The notes under the pieces: model-generated
Database searches by the model: none
Seen by the model: only the letters and a program-made list of their open reading frames with translations
What the model was told of the DNA's origin: nothing
DNA from: Viridibacillus sp050279675
GTDB taxonomy: Bacteria > Bacillota > Bacilli > Bacillales_A > Planococcaceae
Assembly: GCF_050279675.1 (NCBI RefSeq)
Contig: NZ_JBNNUK010000004.1
Coordinates: 186,001 to 250,000, forward strand
Direction of reading: 5' to 3'
Length of the DNA: 64,000 nt
Program-made: the position numbers and the translations under genes
Part shown: positions 15,518-23,644 of the stretch, piece after piece
How positions within the stretch are numbered: the first letter of the stretch is position 1
Layout: every line of letters begins with the position of its first letter

Positions 15518-15735
15518 AGTTTTTTTAAAATAAGTAGCTAATAGTTCTTTTACCTCTTTGCTCTTCCATCGTTCACTAGCCACTTTCCATTATCTTCTAA
15601 TACTCTGATGTAGCATTCAGGTGCATTGTGAGCATTCCTGATTTATAATGAAAAGTATGACTTGAATAGAGAGTATTAATTTGGGGTTAAAGAGAGACGC
15701 ATAAATTGCGTCATGAGTAGGTGAAGAAAGGTTTT

Positions 15736-16218
15736 ATGTTTAAAAATAAAAAAATAAAAATCCGTGTATCTGGATGGTCAGCACTTCTGATTTTGATAAT
15801 GATATTAATTCTGGGACTTTTTTTAGTAGTGACTGTACCGCTCTTCGGATTTTTTGGTTTGTATAATTTATTGGCTAAGTATGATTTAGCATCTATACAA
15901 ATTTTCGAACAGTGGTATAGAAATGGATTATATTACGGATGGTTTATATTATTGATTGCCGCAATGATGTTCTTGGTGGACTTCATAAATTTATTTGTTG
16001 TTGCGAGTTTTAACCTACTTTGGTCAAAACCGGTAGCAGTAATTAGTTATGCCATACAAACTGCTGTTTGTGTTATCCTTTTTAAAAGTTTACTAGTAAT
16101 GAGTTTTAGTCGAATTGATGTAACATGGACGGGTTCTATTATTATGTTTGTACTTTTATATATTATTGTCGCCGTTTTTAGTTATGAAAAACCAGAGCAA
16201 GCTAAAAAAAATGAGTAA
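15736..16218 (+). CDS. Uncharacterised four-helix membrane protein
   Basis: 160 residues from ATG 15736, chosen because GAAAGG precedes it; a GTG at 15721 is in frame but lacks a ribosome site. Hydrophobic segments lie at about 12-35, 62-80, 90-110 and 125-145, with a charged tail (KPEQAKKNE). No motif points to a function. A small hairpin (GACGCA/TGCGTC, 15696-15712) sits in the leader just ahead of the ribosome site. Confidence 0.6.
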   Translation: MFKNKKIKIRVSGWSALLILIMILILGLFLVVTVPLFGFFGLYNLLAKYDLASIQIFEQWYRNGLYYGWFILLIAAMMFLVDFINLFVVASFNLLWSKPVAVISYAIQTAVCVILFKSLLVMSFSRIDVTWTGSIIMFVLLYIIVAVFSYEKPEQAKKNE

Positions 16219-16225
16219 ATGTAGT

Positions 16226-16255
16226 TAGAGCTTCTTTATATAGAAGCTCTTTTCT
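16226..16255 (+). terminator. Rho-independent terminator
   Basis: AGAGCTTCT (16228-16236) and AGAAGCTCT (16242-16250) pair around a short loop and are followed by TTTCTTTT. It ends the membrane-protein transcript. Confidence 0.85.
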
Positions 16256-16546
16256 TTTCGGAAAATATAACATATCCAAAGGTTGACTCAATCACTAAAA
16301 TTTGATAAGATTTCAATCGTTCGGTAATTTTATCGTTTTTAATTCGGTAAAATTCGAACTTCATGTGAGTAAAAACTTGTTTTTGAGCTTCTAACACTCG
16401 GTTAGGTGCTCTTTTTTTGCATTCATTTAAATAATTCACTAACTATAAACTGATTCACTGTGAACAATAATTTTATGAATTAAAACAGGCACTTCTAAAT
16501 TAGCTGTTTAATCTAAAAATTATTAACCAATTTTGAGTAGATTTTG

Positions 16547-17092
16547 TCACCACCAAAAAGTTGGATATCTTCTTGTGCTTCTCATGTTATTTATTATAAG
16601 TGCGAAAATAACAATTATTAGTGAACCTATTAATACCGGAGTAATGATATAATGCCAGCTGTAGTTACCCAGCATTATTATAACTGGATTGGCTCCTGCT
16701 GGTGGATGTGTTGTCTTAGTAATCATAATAAGTGCTATAGCTAAGGCTACTGCTAAAGCAATTGCCCAAGGTTCGTTACCAAAAAGGTTTAGTATAATGA
16801 TACCAACTGCACTTGTTAATACATGACTTCCAATAATATTACGTGGCTGTGATAGTGGTCCGTTCCAAAAAGCAAAGGCTAGTAAACAACTTGAACCAAA
16901 AGGGGCCATAAACCATAGCGTATTAGTCATTTTCGTTAGTTCAAGGAGAACAAAGATCGTGATATAACAACCAATTAAAGCTGTCAGTATATCTTTCCAA
17001 TTTGTTTTCAGCGGTGAATTGCCTTTACCTCTCATTTTAGCGATGTATGATAGCGTTTTTGATTTTTGTTTTGGTGATGCATTTTGTGACAC
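16547..17092 (-). CDS. HPP family membrane protein
   Basis: 181 residues with a charged N-terminus and five hydrophobic segments, carrying the signature THPPAGANP (about residue 128) that names the HPP family. Characterised members include chloroplast nitrite transporters, but the bacterial role is open. A small-ion or nitrite channel function is only inference. The start is GTG 17092, nine bases after GGAGGG. Confidence 0.88.
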   Translation of the reverse strand: MSQNASPKQKSKTLSYIAKMRGKGNSPLKTNWKDILTALIGCYITIFVLLELTKMTNTLWFMAPFGSSCLLAFAFWNGPLSQPRNIIGSHVLTSAVGIIILNLFGNEPWAIALAVALAIALIMITKTTHPPAGANPVIIMLGNYSWHYIITPVLIGSLIIVIFALIINNMRSTRRYPTFWW

Positions 17093-17192
17093 GTTGTTTC
17101 CCTCCTGATTTATTTACTTTACTACAACTAAGCAAATAATAAAGGAGTTTTAATATTTAAATTATACTGCTAGAAAGGCTCTTACTAGTCTA

Positions 17193-17235
17193 TAAAAAAA
17201 GAAGTTATCCACTAAAGTGGATAACTTCTTTTTTT
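17193..17235. terminator. Bidirectional rho-independent terminator
   Basis: AAGAAGTTATCCACT (17200-17214) pairs with AGTGGATAACTTCTT (17217-17231) in a perfect stem flanked by A7 and T8. It lies directly after the PH-domain gene on the minus strand. Confidence 0.92.
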
Positions 17236-17849
17236 TAGTGATTAATATATAACTCAAATACTTCTCTATAATCTTCTTTTACATATTGCTTTTTGTTTTG
17301 CAGAACCCAATCGTTAGCGAAGCGAGCAATTTGTTCAAATGATTGGGCTGGTGTTACTACATTACTCTCTACTTTGCCGATTGACTCTGCTGCATACGTT
17401 AAGCTATTTTGAGCAATTTCAAAGTATTGTGTGTTGTTTTTCATTTCTACTGAAATCGCATGAAGTGCTTTATATAAATCTTTAATTTCTGCGTCGAATT
17501 TTTTGTGAATATCGATGGACATTGGAATATTGTTAATAGTGAATTTAATTTCGATATCTAGATCGATTGTGCCTGCAGTTTCTAACATAACATCTGTGAT
17601 TGTGCTATGTTGATAGTCATAGCGCTTTAATAGACGCTTTTTACTAATCGCATTTTCGCCGTCTACGTGGATCAGTGCTTTATTTGTGAAACAATATTCG
17701 TCTGTTTTCGCTTTGATTAGGAAGTAAACAACTTCACCTGATTCGTGTAGAACGAAATCGTCAGCTTCTGTTTTGTCGAAATTTTCTTTTGGTACGACAA
17801 TCCCAATATCAGAAAGACCTAGTGCATCTGAGGCAAATTTTTTAAGCAT
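17235..17849 (-). CDS. Bacterial PH-domain protein (YvbH-like)
   Basis: 204 residues. The first half has the strand-rich bacterial PH pattern (DFVLHESGEVVYFLIKAKTDEYCFTNKALIHVDG) and the second half is helical with a conserved oligomerisation-like tail (FEQIARFANDWVLQNKKQY). It resembles YvbH-type proteins of Bacillus, whose function is unknown. The start is the ATG at 17849, seven bases after GGAGGA; an in-frame GTG at 17864 precedes the ribosome site and is not used. No membrane segment. Confidence 0.75.
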   Translation of the reverse strand: MLKKFASDALGLSDIGIVVPKENFDKTEADDFVLHESGEVVYFLIKAKTDEYCFTNKALIHVDGENAISKKRLLKRYDYQHSTITDVMLETAGTIDLDIEIKFTINNIPMSIDIHKKFDAEIKDLYKALHAISVEMKNNTQYFEIAQNSLTYAAESIGKVESNVVTPAQSFEQIARFANDWVLQNKKQYVKEDYREVFELYINH

Positions 17850-17937
17850 ATTATGTTCCTCCACTAATGTTAAGATTTTATTCTATCTTCTCTATATACG
17901 AAGTAACATCAGTACAAGTTCCATTTCTGATCAAAAA

Positions 17938-18813
17938 TTACTTAGAACGTTTCTTACGGCGATAAGATGGCCACTCATTCTCACTTGCTTTAAAGTTATA
18001 AACAGGCTTAATGATCGTTTTAATATCTACAGTATTTCGGACATTTTCAAGAATTTCTTCTATTGGTTTATAAGCCATTGGCGCTTCATCAAGCGTTTCC
18101 TTATTAACTGATGATGTCCAAATACCAGTCATTGTTTTTTGATAATCCTCAAGATTTATATTTTCATTTGCTTGAGTACGGCTCATAATACGCCCTGCAC
18201 CGTGTGGGGCTGAATAGTTCCAATCTTCATTTCCCTGCCCATAGGCGATAATGGAGCCGTCACGCATATTAATAGGTATAATGAGCTGTTCCCCCTTTTG
18301 CGCAGAAATGGCACCTTTTCTTAAGATCATATTGTCGGTATCGATATAGTTGTGAATAGAATCAAATTCTTCAACTAAATATTTTTCAAGATCTAAATGT
18401 TCAATAATAGAACGCGCAATTTGTCGACGATTTTCTTTTGCATATTGCTGTGCAATTTTCATATCATGGATGTAATTTTGAAAATCTTCACCTTGTACAT
18501 AAGCAAGTTCCTTTGGAATAAGCGGTGTTTCTTTTTGGTATTTCTTAAGGGCAGGTTGAATTTCTTGAAAGCGCCCTTGCTCTTTTAAAGCAGCTACTAT
18601 TCCTGATACATCGCGGTGTTGTATTTTTTCATATGCTAACTTTTGATAGTAAGTTGCAATTTTAGCACCTACTGAGCGGCTCCCTGTGTGAATGCATAAA
18701 TACAAATAGCCATCCTCATCTTGAGACACTTCGATAAAATGATTACCTCCTCTTATATGAATATCTAAATATGCACTATAGCATAAACCATTTAAATTTT
18801 TTAAAATAGGCAA
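17938..18813 (-). pseudogene. RtcB-type RNA ligase lacking its N-terminal part
   Basis: The 291-residue frame matches RtcB from the GGNHFIE motif to the end: HTGSRSVG, HDMKIAQQYAKENR, a HNYID block with RKGAI, PINMRDGS and SAPHGAGR, the last containing the GMP-linked histidine region. RtcB proteins are about 390-480 residues. The part before GGNHFIE, which carries the early Asp and Cys manganese ligands, is missing and replaced by an unrelated MPILKNLNGLCYSAYLDIHI stretch. There is no ribosome site before ATG 18813. The remaining frame is intact, so the loss may be recent. Probably inactive as a ligase. Confidence 0.75.
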
Positions 18814-18941
18814 AACAACATAAAACTATATAAGACACTCATTTCTTAACTTCTTTTGTAATTTTAGATTTAAATTGTTTTTCAATGATATTTTTTTGAC
18901 ATCTACTATACTTTACATACATAAAGGAAAGAGTGATAACT

Positions 18942-19802
18942 ATGAAAAAACGCACTAAATTAAAAATCGAAAAAATAAAAATTACAATGGAAATGAATCT
19001 TTCACTTGAAACAATTGAGCATCATTTACCCATTAAATCAAAAGTATTCGGAAACAATTATTATGTAGGTTCATACGAACCCAACATGTATGTACATTTC
19101 ATTTTAAAAGATTTACCTGAATGGAAATTTGGAATTTGGACAGATAAAGAAATTACACATAACCAATACTTTGGCGAATATTCACCCTTAATTAACAGTG
19201 GCTTTTCACCATACAATACTTACATATCCGAAAAAAATATTAACGATTTTATACAAAAAATTATCGAAATCAAAAAGAATGAAAGACTATACGTTGTAGA
19301 TTCATATACAGCACATATTGCTTTAATCGATGACAACGTAGTAGAACCAATTCATACTTATCAAGACATACTTTACATTAATGATAAAGGTGAATATGAC
19401 TTTAAACGAGATACCACAGTTACTAAAGAATCATATGTAGAAGAAATGTGGAGTAAACTTCAAAAAGAAATCCAACAGAAAAAAATTGACGAACAGCTTC
19501 ATCGCAAAGAATCATTTAATTACTTTAAAACTTTGTTAGAAATTGAAGATGTAGCAGCTGTAGGTATAGACGATATGATTCGTTGGAATAGTCCCCAAAG
19601 ATACCACATCACACTTTTAGTACCTACTTGGCTAGAATTAAATAAAGATGATTTTCAAAATAAGTTCGAATCTCTTTGCAAGGAAATTAAGAATAAGAAC
19701 GAAGAAATATGGGAAAAGCACAAAAGTAAGCACACTTTCGATTTAACCATCCTCACAAGCGATAATGAATCAATAAAACATCGCGACTATGTTTTAAAGT
19801 AG
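18942..19802 (+). CDS. Uncharacterised charged cytoplasmic protein
   Basis: 286 residues starting at ATG 18942, after AAAGGAAAGA; an in-frame GTG at 18933 is too close to that site. The protein is lysine and glutamate rich with strand-like segments near the start (YYVGSYEPNMYVHFILKDLPEWKFGIWTD) and a helical lysine-rich middle (EEMWSKLQKEIQQKKIDEQLHRKE). No signal peptide, membrane segment or catalytic motif is seen, and I do not recognise a family. It stands alone and ends at a strong terminator. Confidence 0.65.
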   Translation: MKKRTKLKIEKIKITMEMNLSLETIEHHLPIKSKVFGNNYYVGSYEPNMYVHFILKDLPEWKFGIWTDKEITHNQYFGEYSPLINSGFSPYNTYISEKNINDFIQKIIEIKKNERLYVVDSYTAHIALIDDNVVEPIHTYQDILYINDKGEYDFKRDTTVTKESYVEEMWSKLQKEIQQKKIDEQLHRKESFNYFKTLLEIEDVAAVGIDDMIRWNSPQRYHITLLVPTWLELNKDDFQNKFESLCKEIKNKNEEIWEKHKSKHTFDLTILTSDNESIKHRDYVLK

Positions 19803-19825
19803 ACACTTACATTAGTACATCTATA

Positions 19826-19862
19826 CACAGCAAAAGAAATTAAATTCTTTTGCTGTTTTTTG
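19826..19862 (+). terminator. Bidirectional rho-independent terminator
   Basis: ACAGCAAAAGAA (19827-19838) pairs with TTCTTTTGCTGT (19845-19856) and is followed by T6. It ends the uncharacterised gene and could also serve the TPR gene from the other side. Confidence 0.9.
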
Positions 19863-19894
19863 TATCAAATAAAAATTTTATTATTTTTAAAATC

Positions 19895-20806
19895 TTAATC
19901 CTGATACTCTGGATGATTATGACGAACACATCCAAATAAGTAGCAATCCTCTTGCACTTCAATGTCAAACTCCATAGCTGGCACTACACCATCCGTCATG
20001 TTTTCTAGTACTTGCTCATATGCTTTCTTTTCGTTCATTAATTCAATAATTTTCTCTTGCTTCTCACTCTCAGTCCAAACATCATCTTCATTGTCACGTA
20101 CTTCTTTAATATCCGCTATTTTAATTTCGTTAACTTCCTTTAACACTTCATGGACCGTTGTCAAATCACCTAGTTCAAGCAATGAATACACATACCTACT
20201 TACCCAACTGATTTCTTCCCAAGCACTTACCCAGCCTTTTTTAAACCACTCCATAGCCTCTTTATAGCAACCCAACTCTACATATAAATCAGCCACCTCT
20301 ATCTCCCCTACAAAGTCCTCATCATCCTCAGAAAATGTATCAAGCCTGTTTTTTGCTTCATCCACTTTTCCTAATTCAATTAAACACTTTACATAACCGT
20401 ACATCGAACAGTCAGAATCCCCTGACGCTAAAAGAAAATGCTTTGCAGCTGATTCAAAGTCCCTGAAATGGTAATTCACAATCGCTAAATTATGATAAGT
20501 GGTCTTAGTAGGTTGAATATTGATTGCTGCTTCCAACATTTCTTTAGCTTCATCCCATTTTTTAATTCTTATATAAATCTCACCTAACAAACTATATGGA
20601 AAATGCGAAGTTGGATTCAGTTTCATAGCTTCTTCTAACAATATAGTAGCCTTCATATATTTATGTTCTTCATTGGAATACATCCAAGCGAGATTGTTTA
20701 GCGATTGCACATCTCTGCTTTCTTCTACAGCTTCTTGAAATAAGTCAAGCGCATCTTCATACTCATTCTCTTCTAACGATTCAATAGCTCTTTGATTGAT
20801 ATTCAA
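19895..20806 (-). CDS. Tetratricopeptide-repeat protein
   Basis: About 303 residues dominated by TPR units. The clearest are ALDLFQEAVEES..SLNNLAWMY, ATILLEEAMKLNP..PYSLLGEIY, AKEMLEAAINIQP..YHNLAIVN and AMEWFKKGW. The repeats form a helical scaffold for protein contacts. The C-terminal 40 residues (EDCYLFGCVRHNHPEYQD) are not TPR and contain two Cys and two His residues that could bind metal. The TTG at 20806 follows GGGGAAAAG and is preferred; a GTG at 20836 is in frame but has no ribosome site. Partner unknown. Confidence 0.7.
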   Translation of the reverse strand: MNINQRAIESLEENEYEDALDLFQEAVEESRDVQSLNNLAWMYSNEEHKYMKATILLEEAMKLNPTSHFPYSLLGEIYIRIKKWDEAKEMLEAAINIQPTKTTYHNLAIVNYHFRDFESAAKHFLLASGDSDCSMYGYVKCLIELGKVDEAKNRLDTFSEDDEDFVGEIEVADLYVELGCYKEAMEWFKKGWVSAWEEISWVSRYVYSLLELGDLTTVHEVLKEVNEIKIADIKEVRDNEDDVWTESEKQEKIIELMNEKKAYEQVLENMTDGVVPAMEFDIEVQEDCYLFGCVRHNHPEYQD

Positions 20807-21141
20807 TTTCTTTTCCCCGCTTCTTTTACAATTCACACATACATCTTATAAGTTTCGTACAAGATTTTTTCATATCTACACTTCATTTTAGACTGGTTAT
20901 TAATAATTTTTTAAATTCTTTTAAAAAAATTTCAAATCTAAACATCAGTTATAATAGGTGAAATTTGTATGCAAACCCTTTACTTCAATCAAATTAATCA
21001 TCTCCTTGTAATTTTTTCTCATGTGTATTTCGGGCTTTTTTAACATAATAGGTGAGTGATTGAAATTTTTATATACAGTAAAAAATGAAGACATATACTA
21101 TACTTACGATACGGAAATTTTATGTGGAGGGATGCTTTCTA
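20807..21141. other. Intergenic region between the TPR gene and the two-component system
   Basis: AT-rich, holding the promoters of the two divergent genes. I see no hairpin, conserved RNA motif or coding relic. The GGAGGG ribosome site for the response regulator lies at 21126-21131. Confidence 0.5.
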
Positions 21142-21840
21142 ATGAACACACAATGTATTTTATTAATAGATGATGAAGAGGATTTGGCAAATTTGCTACA
21201 AACGGTATTACATAAGGAAGGCCTTTCAAATGTGATAACGGCTGGAACAATTCAGGATGGCTGGGCTAAATTCCAGGAAGTAAAACCCGAACTAGTGCTA
21301 CTAGATATTATGCTTCCTGACGGTGAAGGGTATGATTTGTGCAAACAAATTCGTGAAATCTCAAATGTACCTATCTTATTTATGTCTGCAAAGGATGAAG
21401 AAATAGATAAGCTCTTAGGTCTTGCAATTGGTGGGGATGATTATATTACAAAACCATTTAGCACTAAAGAAGTAGCTTATCGAGTGAAGGCACAACTTAG
21501 ACGAGCTAGCTTTTCGGAGGAAAAAACAGTTTTAAACAATATTACTGTTGGCCCTTTTGAAATAAATATGGACGGTACTGAATTGAAGAAAAATGGCACA
21601 ATAATCGAGCTTACAGCTAAGGAGATTGGCTTGATGAATTGTTTTATCCATCATCCCAATCAAATCTTAAGTAAAGAAACACTTTTTGAAAGAGTTTGGG
21701 GTGAGGACTTTTTTGGTTCAGATAATACAGTCATGGTGCATATACGTCGATTACGTGAAAAGATTGAGGATACTCCATCTAATCCAACTTTTTTGATCAC
21801 TGTTAAAGGTCTTGGCTATAAATTGAACAGTAAGGGATGA
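21142..21840 (+). CDS. OmpR-family response regulator
   Basis: 232 residues: receiver domain with acidic pair DDEED, phospho-acceptor in LVLLDIMLPDGEG and the conserved Lys in YITKPF, then a winged-helix OmpR-type output domain ending LITVKGLGYKL. It binds DNA as a dimer when phosphorylated by the kinase 8 bp downstream. The ATG at 21142 follows GGAGGG and is preferred over the earlier in-frame start at 21085. Target genes are not evident; the M28 peptidase gene downstream is a neighbour only. Confidence 0.92.
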   Translation: MNTQCILLIDDEEDLANLLQTVLHKEGLSNVITAGTIQDGWAKFQEVKPELVLLDIMLPDGEGYDLCKQIREISNVPILFMSAKDEEIDKLLGLAIGGDDYITKPFSTKEVAYRVKAQLRRASFSEEKTVLNNITVGPFEINMDGTELKKNGTIIELTAKEIGLMNCFIHHPNQILSKETLFERVWGEDFFGSDNTVMVHIRRLREKIEDTPSNPTFLITVKGLGYKLNSKG

Positions 21841-21847
21841 GGATAAA

Positions 21848-23278
21848 ATGAGGTGGAGAATAACTGGGCGTTTCTTATGGTCTGTTGTAATGATTGTTAT
21901 TATTGTCGGTATCATCAATACTATGCTATTAGTTGGACTACTCCTTTATCAAACAAGTCATCCTGCTTTAAGCACTTCTGAAACCTCTGCTGAGGAATTC
22001 ACACGTTCCTTCTCTAAATATGTCGAGATTAAAAATGGTTTACCTATTGTAAATGATGAAGGTGTAAAAGCATTGCAAGATAAGCATGCATGGGTTCAAT
22101 TTTTAGATTCTAAAGGGAACCAAGTTGCTGCTTATGAGACACCAGATAATCTTGCAACGAGCTACTCCCCTGCTGAAGTCGTGCAAATGTATAAATATAA
22201 AGAAGTTGATGCCAATACTACCGTTTATATTAGTACACTGGACAATTTAGATTATTTTGTTGGTGTGAAGAATTACGGGGTTGGACGTTATGTTTTGACT
22301 TATGATTTTGATCAATTTTTCAAATTTATTAACCTACTTCTGATAGCATTTTTAATAGTTGATGTGTTAATCGCTTTGGTCATCGGTTTGTTGTTTACAC
22401 GACATTTAACGAAACCACTTCACATATTAATTGATTTCATCGGACAGCTACGTAACCGCCAATTCAAAAAAATAAACGTACCAAATGGTGTGTATAAAGA
22501 CGTTTTTCTCAATGTAAATGAGCTTTCAATAAAATTAAGTGAACATGAGAAAGAACGGAATCGCCTAGATAAAATGCGTGAAGAGTGGATTAGTAATGTA
22601 TCACATGATATGAAAACTCCCCTTGCATCAATTCAAGGATATGCTGAACTGATGAAGGATGATGCTGATAATCTCACTGCTAACGAAGTACAAGAATTCT
22701 CAACTATTATTGAAAAAAAATCTATTTATATGAAAGATTTACTTGATGACTTAAATTTAACGACCCGTTTACGTAATCAACAGCTACCCATGCACTTTGA
22801 AGATATTAATATAGTAAGCTTTATACGTGAACTGACGATTGAATTGTTAAATGACCCTCAATTTGGGGAACGTCAGGTAGAGTTTGTTAGTAATGTGAAT
22901 AAAATCGTGCATAAAGTGGATAAAAAATTATTAAAAAGGGCAATTTTGAACTTTATCTACAATGCACTTGTGCATAACGATGAAAATGTGTGTGTAACTA
23001 TAAAAATTGATGATATGTATCCACAATGTGGACAAGTAGAAGGTTCACAACCTACTCTTTATAAGACACGAATAATGATATCTGATAATGGTAGAGGTAT
23101 ATTGCCTGAAGATATGAAACAAGTATTCGATCGTTATTATCGTGGTTCAAATACGAAAAACACACACGGTACCGGACTTGGAATGGCAATTGCTCGTGAT
23201 ATTATTTTCGCTCACAACGGCGATCTTCAATTATCTAGTGTATTAAATGAAGGTACGACAATTATAATATTACTTTAG
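21848..23278 (+). CDS. Two-component sensor histidine kinase
   Basis: 476 residues. Membrane helices at about 10-35 and 160-185 bracket a roughly 125-residue extracytoplasmic sensor domain. A HAMP-like segment follows, then the HisKA phospho-acceptor SHDMKTPLASIQGYAEL and the ATPase motifs NALVHND (N box), DNGRGI (G1) and GTGLGMAIA (G2). It phosphorylates the response regulator encoded immediately upstream. The sensor domain gives no clue to the signal. Confidence 0.92.
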   Translation: MRWRITGRFLWSVVMIVIIVGIINTMLLVGLLLYQTSHPALSTSETSAEEFTRSFSKYVEIKNGLPIVNDEGVKALQDKHAWVQFLDSKGNQVAAYETPDNLATSYSPAEVVQMYKYKEVDANTTVYISTLDNLDYFVGVKNYGVGRYVLTYDFDQFFKFINLLLIAFLIVDVLIALVIGLLFTRHLTKPLHILIDFIGQLRNRQFKKINVPNGVYKDVFLNVNELSIKLSEHEKERNRLDKMREEWISNVSHDMKTPLASIQGYAELMKDDADNLTANEVQEFSTIIEKKSIYMKDLLDDLNLTTRLRNQQLPMHFEDINIVSFIRELTIELLNDPQFGERQVEFVSNVNKIVHKVDKKLLKRAILNFIYNALVHNDENVCVTIKIDDMYPQCGQVEGSQPTLYKTRIMISDNGRGILPEDMKQVFDRYYRGSNTKNTHGTGLGMAIARDIIFAHNGDLQLSSVLNEGTTIIILL

Positions 23279-23279
23279 A

Positions 23280-23303
23280 ACCAGCGTATGCTGGTTCTTT
23301 ATT
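23280..23303 (+). terminator. Short rho-independent terminator
   Basis: AACCAGC (23280-23286) and GCTGGTT (23291-23297) form a stem with a four-base loop directly after the kinase stop codon, followed by CTTTATTTTT. Confidence 0.75.
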
Positions 23304-23644
23304 TTTCCCTATTTTTCACATATACAATTTATCATTTTTTAAATAGTAAGTGGCGACTTAGTAACATTGGAGCAATACTCGGATAATTATTTAATGAAAT
23401 AATATCTTGCCAATATTAAATGAAAAAGACTATTGTAAGCTTTCTTAAAATTTCACCTCATATTTATTCATTAGTTATTAGAATCTATAAATCTAAATTA
23501 CAATCTCAAATTAATGATAATACTTCCCTTCTTTTTGTCGAAAAATATTCTATCTAACAATTCAAAAAAATATTGCTATTTTATTAAAACTATCGTTTAA
23601 TTAGTTCTGCTTGAAAAAAAATTATTGTAAAGGAATGTGGTTAA
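23304..23644. other. Intergenic region before the M28 peptidase gene
   Basis: About 340 bases of very AT-rich sequence. I see no open reading frame with a ribosome site and no strong hairpin. The promoter of the peptidase gene must lie here, but I cannot place it with confidence. Confidence 0.5.

Noticed and set aside
16236..16439. 67-codon minus-strand frame starting at GTG 16439
   Set aside because: No ribosome site precedes it, its 3' end lies in a terminator, and it matches nothing recognisable.
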